From Trichaptum fuscoviolaceum (taxonomy: Eukaryota > Basidiomycota > Agaricomycetes > Hymenochaetales > Trichaptaceae): a stretch of DNA of 64,000 nt. Shown in pieces: positions 48,517-58,287 of the stretch. The first letter of the stretch is position 1. Every line of letters begins with the position of its first letter. A model generated the notes under the pieces. It was not told the DNA's origin, did no database searches, and saw nothing but the letters and a program-made list of their open reading frames with translations. Made by a program: the position numbers and the translations under genes. The DNA lies in the NCBI GenBank assembly GCA_910574455.1, contig CAJSYZ010000008.1:4032707-4096706 (forward strand). The letters are read 5' to 3'.

Positions 48517-50982
48517 TGTTACGACCTGGGGGGAACCTGGGGGCCGGGGCGCGTTAGCGGCTTCCGGGGCAAGGCCTGGGAGAGCGCGCGGCAGTGGAGA
48601 AGGCGAAGGGGAACCGTTAAGGACGCTACAACGCCAACGGAGTCGCGCGGGGAGCGAGGCTACGGGGGCGAGACGCAAGGGGGCTCAAGGCGAGGACGGG
48701 ACGGAGTCAGAGTCGAGGCGGGGAAGGCAGAGTCGAGGCGCGGGGAAATGCCAAGCGGGATTCTGGCGGGAATCTGGATTCGCGCGGGAATCTGGATTCG
48801 TGCGGGAATCTGGATTCGTGCAGGGATCGCAGAGCGGGAATCGTTCGGGACTTTGGCGGGAATCGCAGAGCGGGATTCGCAGAGCGGGATCCGGGACAAG
48901 ACAGAGACAAGAGAGCCAGAGAGCAGGCGTGCTCAGGACAGGAGCAGAGAGCTCAGGATAACCGGGATCTCAAGGCAACACTTCTGTTATCAGGAGGAGG
49001 TTCCCTAAGGAAGCACTCGACAAGTTAGCATTGTAAACTACACTAGAGACAAGACAGAAACACACCTAAGGAAGCACTCGACAAGAGGACAAAAGTGAGT
49101 GCTCCTTACGGTGGCAACAGGTATTTATCTACTGGGCAGAATCTACAGGGAACGGGCATGCACAAACGCGCAACTAACTAGTTACACAATCTTGCGGGCG
49201 AAGGCCGCGCATACAGTGACGTGAATCCGGGATTCGGGATTCGGTGCGGGGGACATCTGGGCAAGATCTAAGGGAACGAGCGTGAAGCATGGTCAAGTGA
49301 AACAAAGAGAACTAAAGGAATGTAATTGTGCGCGAGGTATCAAGCTGGCGCACAGGCAGCGGGGTAACGAACATGGGGGGCGGATGTAATGCCTACATCG
49401 TCTCGGGATAAGTTGCAGGCAACTTCTGGCGTGGATCAGGGTCGCGGGAGATCGACAGGGACCAACTTCGAAGAAGCCGGTGCTTCGATGTCGTAACGAA
49501 GCCTAATCGCGAGGCGCACGCGGGGCAGGGCGACTAAGGACGGGGTTCGAGTCCTTGCGGACAATGAGATCAATCCCGCACACGGGGTGGCGGGAATGTG
49601 GTCTGCGGGCCGGGACAGGACGCTACTAACGAGACTAGTTGGCTGGCACGTGCGTGGCCAGGCCAATCACCTGGGGCTATCTCAAGACGAGGTTAGCATC
49701 GAGGAGCGGGGAAGCTAAGGGGTTTCCCTTGGACAACGGGAAACTCGCGCGATTCGCGACGGGATCATGCAGGGACTCTGGTTCGGGTTTCGACCGGGTT
49801 TCGAGTTCGGGTTTCGACTGGGAATTGAGTTCGGGTTTAGACCGGGAATCGAGTTCGGGTTTCGACCGGGAATCGAGACAGGGTTTGACCGGGAATCGTA
49901 GCGGGAATCTTTCGGGAATCAGAGCGGGAACTTAGCTGGGGTTGTGATGGGAATCGCGGCGGGGTCGAAGGCGGGAATCCTGCGGGGGATTTGCGCAGGG
50001 ATTCGAGACGGGACGCGAGGCGGGAAACGAGCGGGATTTCGACTGGGATCGTGCGGGGGAAAGGAGCGGGATTCCATCCGGGAAGCGAGCGGGGTTTCTA
50101 CCAGGAATGAGCGGGGGAGTCTGGCGAGACTCTAGTCGGGAAACGAGCGGGGGGAGTTTGGCGGGACTCCAACCTGGACGAGTGGGGGAGTCTTGACGGG
50201 ACTCCAACCGGGAACGAGCGTGGGTTGCGGGATTGTCAGAGAGGACGCTTGACAGCGTTCGCGGCGAGGCGGGATTTCTGGCGGGGCAGGCTGTGGACGA
50301 ACAAGGGCAGGTCGAGAGGCACAGGATGTCAAAGGGGTTAGCTAGGGCACCGTGGCAGGACGAGCGCAGGGCAGGGTTCGTGACCGGGCAGGATTGCGGG
50401 ACAGCAATCCTTGACCGCTGTCGTGTTGGCTTACTCAAGGCCAGACAGAGGTCGGCTTTGGACGCAGTGGATCAATCTCCTAACTGCACTTCATGACTGT
50501 GGACGCGAGGCCGGGATCTGGTATCCGGGCATAGTCGAGAACCTACGAGGTCTGGGATAGCTATGGCTATGGCTATGGCTGTGGCAGGCTATGGCTATGG
50601 CGGTGGCTATGGTGAGTGACTTCGGGACTATGGCGAGGTACGGGGTTCACTGGAGCGGGGAACAGAGCATGACGGGAGCGGGGAGCGAGCGGGGGATCAT
50701 CCTAGAGTCGGGGGAACGACGAGGCGGGCTAGGGATGGATCAAGACGCGGGGACGAGGCGGGGGACTGACGAGGAGACGTGGGCGAGGACAAGCAGGGGC
50801 GAGGAGGTCATAGCGGGGCGGAACTCTTAGCAGGAGAATGCATGGCAAAGCAGAGGTTCTTCTGGGATCAGAGAGCGGGGGATCCTTTCGGGATCTAGCC
50901 AAGGTCGCGATTTCGGGTTTCAGCATACCGGGTTCTGTTCGGGATTGCCTTAGACATGTTGGGGTCCTGGGGGATCCCGACA
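48517..50982 (-). mobile_element. 2.5 kb solo LTR (copy Y), inverted relative to X; target duplication ATTAG
   Basis: On the plus strand it begins TGTTACGACCTGG and ends GATCCCGACA; the target duplication ATTAG is at 48512-48516 and 50983-50987. It is the inverted counterpart of copy X, a little longer, mostly through extra copies of an 18-bp unit (GCGGGAATCTGGATTCGT-like, about 48766-48822) and expanded CGGGAATC-type tracts (about 49765-50220). No interior genes. Confidence 0.8.
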
Positions 50983-51160
50983 ATTAGCTACCACTCGAAG
51001 CTCTGGTGTGCCATGAGTGCAAGCAGCATAATATAGACAAGTGATAACACTTACAGCTTGCTCGAAATATCCGTGGAGATCCTTTATTATATTATCATAT
51101 GTAGACGTCTCAGGGAATATTTCTCTCCCATTCTCGAGGGAAATCAGCTGCAGGAGCACA
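50983..51160 (-). pseudogene. remnant of gene H copy 2, right of solo LTR Y
   Basis: The complement reads LISLENGREIFPETSTYDN, IIKDLHGYF, VITCLYYA and TPELRVVAN, similar to the gene at 9472-10075. It is cut by solo LTR Y at its 3' side. No further exons were identified. Confidence 0.5.
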
Positions 51161-51369
51161 TCATATGCCTCAAAAGGGTTGAGACTGAGGCTCAGCCTGA
51201 CAAGAAGTACTTCTCCATGATAGCTCCAATTCTAAGAGAGCTTCAATGGTAGTTCTGATTCACTGTCTTGTAGTCTGAGACTCTGAGTGAAAAACACCAG
51301 TAATCCATCTCAAAAAGCCCCACAGACCCGTGAATTATGCTATAACAACGCGGAATTTCAGGGAAACTA

Positions 51370-54300
51370 CAGTGGGGAAAGGCTAAATCCAGCAATCCCG
51401 AACCCGCCCCAAAACTTTTTTTTCAGACCTTCGACACACCCTCTTTTTTGCTTGAAAAGTGCTTGAATACACTCCTACTAACATTAGCTACCGTTGTTAT
51501 TGCTTAGTTTTGATAGAATTGAAAAAAAAGTTTTCATGTCTCCGAGAATTTGAAACATAAGTGAAAAAAAATAAGAAAAAAATAGGAAAAAAATAACAGG
51601 GCCTCTAAACAACATCGGAAACAAGCCTAAACGGTCCCAGTGGCCCTCTCGCGAGCCCTCGGAGCTTCCAGAGCCTCCCGAACTTCTTGAGCATCAGGTA
51701 TCCGACGATGAGACCTGTACTTCTTGACTGCCCATGCAGCTTCGTAAGAATCAAGGCCTTTGCTGTTCAGAAATTAGTTTGGAGTATTTCATAGCCAAAA
51801 AAAACTCACCGGTAGGAGTCCATGTAGCGCCAGCACTTGCGAAAGAATCGACGAATTGTGAGGACGTCACAAAGGTCGAGGCATTGAGGAACAAGCTCAC
51901 GCGCAGTCGTGAACTTGCCATCTGATGCCTCACGATAGCCTAAACAATGTAATTTCAGTATCTGCAAATGAATTAGATAGTATTTAACTTACAATGCTTG
52001 CCAAAGCCCCAATACATCTCTATTGCAGAGAACTCGCAGTGAAATTTGGGGAGAAATAGACATATATGTCCTCTCTCCTCAATCTTCAATTGCAGCTCTG
52101 GCTTTTCGTCAAGAAAGTCTTGTTGAAGGGACAAGACCCTCTTGGCACAACACCAGTCAGAAAGCGGTTGCTCATCAGCATCAACAGCTTCCTCTGCCTC
52201 ACGGATCTCTTCCTCCGTAAGTATGTCTTCGCGCCCTGCTTGTTCGGCCTCGAAGAGCTTTCGAAGTGCATCCTTCTTTTTTTGGGAGGTCTTGCATGCA
52301 CCACAGATGCCGACAACTTTTTTCCCGCGAAGCTTGTCAGATAGAGTGTCCCAAACTGAGGTTCGCTCACGCAAGACCTCAAGCATACCCTTGGCTTGGC
52401 CACGGAGCTTGGGGTCAGGGTGATCAACTGGGAATACCATTGATTGAGGCCGACCCCTCGTATCAATGGTACCGGGTTTCGGGGGAGGATTTCCCAGAGG
52501 GATAACGGTATCATGCATGTGTACCTGTTTCCCACCGGGTTTTACATTCATATTGTTGACATTTAAAGCATCCTTAGCGAATGCTTCATGTGAGGACGAA
52601 CAATCAAAAACAAAAACCCCTACCGCGCGAGGAAACAAATATTCGAAGATATCAAGAGCAGACATGGTCTGCTCCTTTAGCTGTTCCATGTCCCACCACT
52701 TGTCATGGTTCTTCCCTGGATAGATAATCTTGCGAGCATTCGTTTGCTTGAGCTGGCTTGGTGTGGGTAGTTGATTGTGTTTAGCAAGCTGAACGGAGTT
52801 AAGGCAAAGCCTTCCAGTCTCCGAACGCTCGGTAACAAAGTCGGACACGTGAATTGCCCGACCGTTTCCTTTCTGTCGAAGCGGTTGTTGCCCTTTTGAT
52901 AACCAGAGCTCTCGCTTCTGGTCATTGGCATGAAAAATCGACTCATCTTGAACAACAAATATGTGCTCTTTTTGATCATCACGAAGTATTGGAGGGATTG
53001 GCTCCATTGTCTTCTCGTCATATGAGCACATAAACCTTGTAATAATTAATTAGCACTCAATGTGAGTCTTGGGAATAAACTCTTACGGTTCCAGTTCTTT
53101 TACTCGATCCAAGAATTTGTTTCGAGCTTCAATGACATCAGGACGATCATGTCCGTCAATATAGATTCCCTTTTTTGCTCGAGTGCGAAGGAAGCCTAAT
53201 TTCCGCAACCATGATCGAGCTGTCTGAACCGAAATGGTCTGGGGAGTGTTGTTTGGTTGTGCCAAGAGGAGCAATGGAATTATGACATTGTTAACATGCT
53301 TTTGAAGCAGTAACGGAGTAATCTCTCCAACACCCAGTAAAGCAAAATAGCGCCGAAGTGTAAGGACCACGGCTTCGTTGTCAATCAAAGAGTGACCCCC
53401 TGGCCTTTTTTTGGTCTGTAATGGAGGAAGCTGGCCATTCCTTATAAGGTACAATGTATGCTCTCGCACTTGACGGGCAAAGAATGGCCCTTTACCCATG
53501 CGAGCGGCAACAATCATACTCGCACGTTGAGATGGCCGTTTGCTTCTTTTTCCCACCGATCGGCTTTGAAGCTGGTCTCGAATCTTGACATACTCGATTA
53601 CAGCTGTGAAGTGCATAAGCCGTTTTAAAATAGCAGGGGTAGCTTTTAGTTTCCTTAGCCCACGTAAGTGACTTGTTATGATTGCAAAGATGTCGAATTG
53701 ATTGTCTGCTTCCTCGGACATGGACAGCAAGTCCTGGGCTTGGGAAACCGAAGGTAAACCATCATCAATGATTGGCTCGTAAGGCTGACTGATGTGATCA
53801 GTTTCGGAATCGCTCAAAATAGCCTGTACATATGTTTCATTAAAGGTTTGAGACACATAAGACTTAAACATACTTTTTCAACTTCTTCATCAACTGGGGC
53901 CCAGGTGTCATCATCAACTATCAATTCTTCGAGACCTTCTGCACATCTCTGCACAGATATTTCAAGTGGTATATCCTCATCTGCGGAATCAGACGAGGAC
54001 ATGTGATCATTTGATGGCCGCTTTTTCTGCATTGGGAGAGAAGCATCAACTTGACACATCATGTTACGACATCATGATTGTGGTCAAACTGGGTCACATA
54101 CCGGCACACTTGTAAACATAAATGAATCCAGCTTCATGCACCCTTGAGCTCTCTCTTTAGCCTTCACCTTACTTCTCCATGCTGTTGACCTTGAGTCCCC
54201 CGTGTAGATTGGAGGTCTGTCTGCATCTTTTCTCTTCTTTTTCTGAACAATTTTAATTAACATTGATTCTCTTTTACAGAATATGAAACTCACAGCTGGT

Positions 54301-54791
54301 TCCCGGACCAAGTCCTTTTTATGTAACGGCTTCTTAAAGTATTTTGCAAACCGTAGTTGCATGATGCCGTATGCATCTTCATCTTCGGTTTCATCTGTGT
54401 GACCCTCGGAGTCTGTCAACCGCCAATCAGACTCGCTTTCAGTTTCTGGGCTTGCTGGCTTCACAGATGCCTTGAAAGTATCTGCACCAGTTTGCCGCTT
54501 GGCTTTCGCAGCCTTTGCCCTTTTACTTTGCGCTGGCATGGATTTTGCTGTTCTGACATTGCTTTCTTCGCACTCAAGCACTTGTGCCTCATCTGATTTG
54601 TAAGAAAATAATATTTAATTCAATTATTTATTATTTTTTCCTCCAAAAATTTTGAAACAAAAGTCTGGAATTTTTTTTATTGCATAAATAAACGTTTTTC
54701 CCCTGGTTTCATGATAAAAAAGTTGAAAACGGGGTTTAATACTCAATATTTCGGCCTGCTCGGAATTGCGGAAATCGGCCTTTCCCCACTG
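51370..54791 (-). mobile_element. Tc1/mariner-superfamily DNA transposon, complete (TA target)
   Basis: Terminal inverted repeats begin CAGTGGGGAAAGGC at 51370 and, as the complement, at 54791; similarity continues imperfectly for about 40 bp. TA dinucleotides flank both ends (51368-51369 and 54792-54793), as expected for the superfamily. It is 3422 bp long with a spliced DDE transposase gene on the minus strand and AT-rich subterminal regions. The splice model keeps one open frame throughout, so the copy may be functional. Confidence 0.88.
51627..54594 (-). CDS. DDE transposase (multi-exon)
   Basis: Exons (minus): from about 54594 to 54294, 54242-54102, 54026-53874, 53823-53087, 53035-51993, 51939-51810, 51762-51627. 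All introns are 47-75 nt with GT-AG ends, and every junction keeps the frame, giving about 870 residues. The N-terminal third is acidic/basic and disordered; a helix-turn-helix-like region follows (TARSWLRKLGFLRTRAKKGIYID). Catalytic acids: VQDES (near 52945), VFDCSSSHE (near 52590) and CEFSAIEMYWG (near 52030), about 188 residues apart for the last two. Between them lies a Cys-containing insertion (GICGACKTSQ; DWCC). It should cut and paste the element at TA sites. The first exon's start codon is not resolved. Confidence 0.82.
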
Positions 54792-54930
54792 TAATATAAA
54801 CTGTTTGAGAACGAAAGGAAGAGGCAAAAGGGCAGCATTGCAGATCTGAATTTTCAAGCAAGTTGGTTTGATGCCATGGTAGGATAAAAGGATAGATTCT
54901 TAAGAGCCGTCAAATACGTAGTCAGCGGGA

Positions 54931-55476
54931 TGTTACGTTCACGGCTTCGGAAGACTTATCACGGAAATGATAAGTGACAAAAGCGTTGTTTGTGAACAAA
55001 CAAGTGGTGAGATAAGAGTGGGCGCTTTAACGAGGCTCTCTTAAGCTCGGAAGTCGTGGGTGAACAGAGTCTTTGGCACGATGGTGTGAAAGACTATAGG
55101 AGGATTGACTTAAGTGTCATCCGAAGGCCTATGTACAGGGGTTTATATACTACAGAGGAGAGAAACATAAATAGAACGCGCTTCTGGGGCTAGCTGGGGC
55201 TAACTAGGGCTAACTGGGGCTAACTGAGGCTAACTAGGGCTAACTGTGAAACAGGGGAAGTGGGGCTAACTGGGGCTACGTAGGGCTAACTGGGGCTATG
55301 GTAAAGCGAAGGGGCAATGTAAACAAAGAGGCAGTAAAAGGGGGCTACCTGGGGCACCGAAGGTTAAAGGTAAAAAGGTTAAATGGTAAAGTCCGAGAGA
55401 CAAAGGTAAGCGTAGCCTAATCGGGTTACGTGAGGTAAACAAAGGTAAACATGGTCCGTATGCTTGATGCATAACA
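54931..55476 (-). repeat. gypsy-3 3' LTR
   Basis: 546 bp. It starts like the gypsy-2 LTR (TGTTACGTTCACGGCTTCG), shares the GGAGGATTGACTTAAGTG block and carries a TATATAAAC complement near 55141-55150. Confidence 0.85.
55184..55300. repeat. 12-bp minisatellite (GGGGCTAACT-type) inside the gypsy-3 LTR
   Basis: About eight to ten degenerate units of GGGGCTAACT(G/A) with a short interruption (GTGAAACAGGGGAAG). It is absent from the gypsy-2 LTR. Confidence 0.8.
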
Positions 55477-55626
55477 GTACCCTGTCTCTAAGCTTGAAAT
55501 TCCGTAGTAGCAAGACATTGCGAATGCGAGAATTTCAAAGACAAATACAATGCTTATAGGATCAAGTTAAGATCAATAATGGATGAAGCATGAGAGAGAT
55601 AGAGATAGAAATCGAATGCTATAGGG
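55477..55626 (-). promoter_or_regulatory. gypsy-3 conserved 3' non-coding block
   Basis: It has the same ordered motifs as gypsy-2 28741-28905: ACCCTGTC, GAAATTC...GAATTTC inverted repeat, and two ATAGG(A/G)TCAA(G/A)TTAAGA repeats. Confidence 0.5.
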
Positions 55627-56412
55627 TCAAATTAAGACCAATAATAAGAAAAGCAAACGAATAAGTAGACCATCAAGAGAAATGAAAATCGGAAGGTAGG
55701 CTGCTGCAATAGCAAGCCAGTCTATGCCGGGTTGGGGGTCAGGTCGATGGAGTGGAGGAGAGGGATGTTCGTCCGGTCGAGGTGTATGTATGACATAAGG
55801 GGATGAAACCGGGGTTGGAGGTTGCTGAGGTTCCGAAGGCTGTTGGGGCGCGTTCTGAACATCAAACTCGTTCCGTTTTGCTGGATCGAAGATAGGCATG
55901 TTCTCTTGATCATGGTAGGCGGTGGGAAACTCGGGTGGGGGTAGAGCAATTGGTGATGGGGGAGGGAGGGGTACTGGGTCGACAAATCGAGGAGGTCCTT
56001 CAAGGTGTCCATCGTCTAAAGTGTAAGCCAGTAAACGTTCAAACTCATACTCCGTGAACTCATCAGCTAATTGTCCCATCATCACTTGATTCAGTCGACG
56101 AATAATTACTTGAACGAAGCGAAAGTTGAATCGCTTATGTCCGCCGCGATGCTGATCAATGTAGTCTTGCAATTGGGCGAGTAGTTCATGCATGACATTG
56201 AGAGTGTAGACTGAGTGGTGAAAGGGGCGCTGAGTCGAGTCAAGGACATATGGAAGAAGTCCACTGTGGAGGAGTGTGGCCGAGTACTGTTGACGAGTGG
56301 GTTCCGTGAGGGTAAACGCCTGATTGGGGAGGAGGGATTCGGTAGGGCAACGAGGAGGAGGGGGACTATTCTCCTTCGTGAGGGTTCCGCGCCGGGTTCG
56401 GATGGGCGGCAT
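55627..56412 (-). CDS. gypsy-3 accessory ORF-C
   Basis: 261 residues from ATG 56410-56412, overlapping ORF-B by 47 nt. Homologous to gypsy-2 28906-29745 (ATLLHSGLL; IIRRLNQVMMGQLADEFTEY then EFERLL; TAYHDQENMPIFD; HTPRP). The C-terminus is extended and hydrophobic (LLIRLLFLLLVLI), which could be a membrane tail not seen in gypsy-2. Function unknown. Confidence 0.7.
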   Translation of the reverse strand: MPPIRTRRGTLTKENSPPPPRCPTESLLPNQAFTLTEPTRQQYSATLLHSGLLPYVLDSTQRPFHHSVYTLNVMHELLAQLQDYIDQHRGGHKRFNFRFVQVIIRRLNQVMMGQLADEFTEYEFERLLAYTLDDGHLEGPPRFVDPVPLPPPSPIALPPPEFPTAYHDQENMPIFDPAKRNEFDVQNAPQQPSEPQQPPTPVSSPYVIHTPRPDEHPSPPLHRPDPQPGIDWLAIAAAYLPIFISLDGLLIRLLFLLLVLI

Positions 56413-57049
56413 GGTGAAGGGGACAGTACAGGCAGCACTCACAAGTACAGAAGGGGTCTCCTGGGTAGGGTGCGAAGTGAGCGTGCAAAGATTCCTTGTG
56501 GCGAATTCTCCGGGTGATGTAGGGCGTGTACGGAAGGTCAAGGACGATTTTGAGACCAAGTAAGAGAGGGGGGGCGTGCTCTGGGTTGAAGAAAGTGTGC
56601 CTAAGTACTAACTTCACGAGTTCCGGGAATGGTGAGCAACGTCGAAGTCGCTCAACGTTGACGTGGGGGGTGAGTTTCGGATCGAACAGATAGTGTTGTA
56701 CCAGATCGACAGGACCGAGAGGGCCGTACTGAGGGTGAGTGGGGCGTGGGCTTGGTGGAGGTGAGGGGTACTGGAGGGGTCCGGTGACAGTGTTGTGTCG
56801 GAGGAGGTAAGTGGTGGGCCAGTCGTCGGCGTTCCAACCGGGTTCGTCGGCCGGGAGGGACCAAAGATTGGAACCGAATTCCGAGTCGGCTGGTCCAGGT
56901 TGGAGTTCTTCTTCTTCTTCTTCGTCAAGGAAATCAAATTTTAAGGGGGAGGGATAGAAAAAGGGGGCAGTGGCTGCAAGACGTTGTTCAGGTGTTTCAG
57001 AAGGCGGTAGTTGATATGTCGGAATGGGAGTGTTAAAATTGAAAGGCAT
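56366..57049 (-). CDS. gypsy-3 accessory ORF-B with Cys-rich C-terminus
   Basis: 227 residues from ATG 57047-57049 (MPFNFNTP). It has an acidic run (DEEEEEEL) near the N-terminus, then VDLVQHYLFDP, LVLRHTFFNPE, LPYTPYITRRIRH, and CTCECCLYCPLHH close to the end. The shared blocks with gypsy-2 ORF-B are spaced alike. The Cys/His cluster may be a metal site. The frame is open upstream of this ATG, but the start is fixed by comparison with gypsy-2. Function unknown. Confidence 0.75.
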   Translation of the reverse strand: MPFNFNTPIPTYQLPPSETPEQRLAATAPFFYPSPLKFDFLDEEEEEELQPGPADSEFGSNLWSLPADEPGWNADDWPTTYLLRHNTVTGPLQYPSPPPSPRPTHPQYGPLGPVDLVQHYLFDPKLTPHVNVERLRRCSPFPELVKLVLRHTFFNPEHAPPLLLGLKIVLDLPYTPYITRRIRHKESLHAHFAPYPGDPFCTCECCLYCPLHHAAHPNPARNPHEGE

Positions 57050-57092
57050 AGAAGGTAACGGAATAGTTCTGGGTCGGGGGGTAGATGGTGGA

Positions 57093-57791
57093 TTAAATAA
57101 GATCTGTCTGGTCAAGGTGGGACCTTTGTAAAAATAGGGGAAATATGGATGTGAACGAAAATCTGGGGTCACTGTCGGCGACGTCGTCGTAGTCGGTTGA
57201 GGAAGAGGAGGAGGAGGAGGATGAGGAGGAGTCGGTGGAGGCGTTGACAAGTGTGTCGTCGCTGTAATTCGTAGTGGTGAAGGTAAAGGGGGTGCTGGTT
57301 GCCAGAGGGGGGGAGAAGATGTCCTGGGGGTTGACTGTCGTTGGGGTGGGGCTAGGATTTGGAGAAAAGGGTTCGAGGTCTGGCAGGGAGTCGATAGGAC
57401 TGGGTGTCGGAGGTGGTGGAGTCTGCTGGGATTCCAGGGGGGTGCTAGAGGTGAGAGGTTGCTCTTGCTTGTGGTCACGAAGTTGTTGGATGGAGTTTTT
57501 ATGGAATTGGAGGAGTGCATACAACTGGAATGCATATTTCACTTTGGTCGGACCGGGGGCGTTTCGGATGCGGTTATGGATGTCTGGGATGAGTAGGTCC
57601 AATGGTTCCTTATCAGGATGATCGTCCTTAAACACAAAATAGAACAGATGAGAATTGAGAATAATCTGTTCGTCATGCGATGACTGTTTCGCTATCTCTC
57701 GGAGTTCTGTCAGCTGGCGTTCCACTAAGCTGGAAATGAGCGGTGGGGTCGACTCCTGTGATGAAGAACTCATTATTTGGCCCGAGGCCAA
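57093..57791 (-). CDS. gypsy-3 accessory ORF-A
   Basis: 232 residues from ATG (MASGQIMSSSSQ). Helical block (RQLTELREIAKQSSHDEQI; HLFYFVFKDDHPDKEPLDLL) co-linear with gypsy-2 ORF-A, followed by LEPFSP and a Ser-rich acidic tail (a run of 12 Ser). It overlaps ORF-D upstream by 119 nt. Function unknown. Confidence 0.65.
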   Translation of the reverse strand: MASGQIMSSSSQESTPPLISSLVERQLTELREIAKQSSHDEQIILNSHLFYFVFKDDHPDKEPLDLLIPDIHNRIRNAPGPTKVKYAFQLYALLQFHKNSIQQLRDHKQEQPLTSSTPLESQQTPPPPTPSPIDSLPDLEPFSPNPSPTPTTVNPQDIFSPPLATSTPFTFTTTNYSDDTLVNASTDSSSSSSSSSSSTDYDDVADSDPRFSFTSIFPLFLQRSHLDQTDLI

Positions 57792-58023
57792 TGTAAATAT
57801 GAGTACTTCGTCCTAGATAGTGTAGTTCTAGATGGTGTGTCCAGATGATGGTAGGTCGGCGTTCTGGGAAGATGTACCAGATGAGGAAGATATGGAATAG
57901 TCGAGAAGCGCTGCGTGTGATGATAGGGTGGATTTGTAAATGAGCTATCCAGATGAGAAGTCGGATAATGTCATAGAAGGTGTGCATGAGAATGGGGAGG
58001 AAGTGGGGTGGCTTCTGGTGCAT
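57673..58023 (-). CDS. gypsy-3 accessory ORF-D
   Basis: 116 residues from ATG 58021-58023. The N-terminal half is hydrophobic (FYDIIRLLIWIAHLQI; LFHIFLIWYIF) and could be membrane-associated. The C-terminal GPNNEFFIT matches GPHNQFIIT in gypsy-2. Divergence is high, but position and overlap with ORF-A are the same in both elements. Function unknown. Confidence 0.55.
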   Translation of the reverse strand: MHQKPPHFLPILMHTFYDIIRLLIWIAHLQIHPIITRSASRLFHIFLIWYIFPERRPTIIWTHHLELHYLGRSTHIYIGLGPNNEFFITGVDPTAHFQLSGTPADRTPRDSETVIA

Positions 58024-58287
58024 TTATACGAAGTTTCTAGTTGATCATGTGGTCGTTGAATCAGTAGAAAGCTTCTGGGGCACACTGGGGCATGTTGGTT
58101 CTTCGATATCAAACTTCGGGGGTAAGAAGTCTTGTTATCTAGCCGCAGTGGGGCAAGAAGTCTGAGGAGGGGGGCTAAGAAGTTCTGCTTGTAGGTCCAA
58201 GGTGTCCAAATCGGGTTACGTGTGGCGTAAATTCTGCCTAATCGGGTTACGAGTGGCGCATTGTGTGTCCAATTTGTCCAAATCGGG
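58024..58287 (-). other. pol-to-ORF-D spacer with AATCGGGTTACG repeats
   Basis: Three copies of AATCGGG(T/C)TAC lie at about 58209, 58241 and 58281, and another in the LTR near 55420. They may be remnants of a short tandem repeat. Confidence 0.4.

Noticed and set aside
49765..50220. CRISPR-like array
   Set aside because: Units are short, degenerate and without unique spacers; the sequence is eukaryotic and inside an LTR.
54243..54293. Retained coding segment in the transposase instead of an intron
   Set aside because: It is 51 nt and in phase, so retention is possible, but GTGAG and TTCAG edges and AT-rich content fit an intron like the others.
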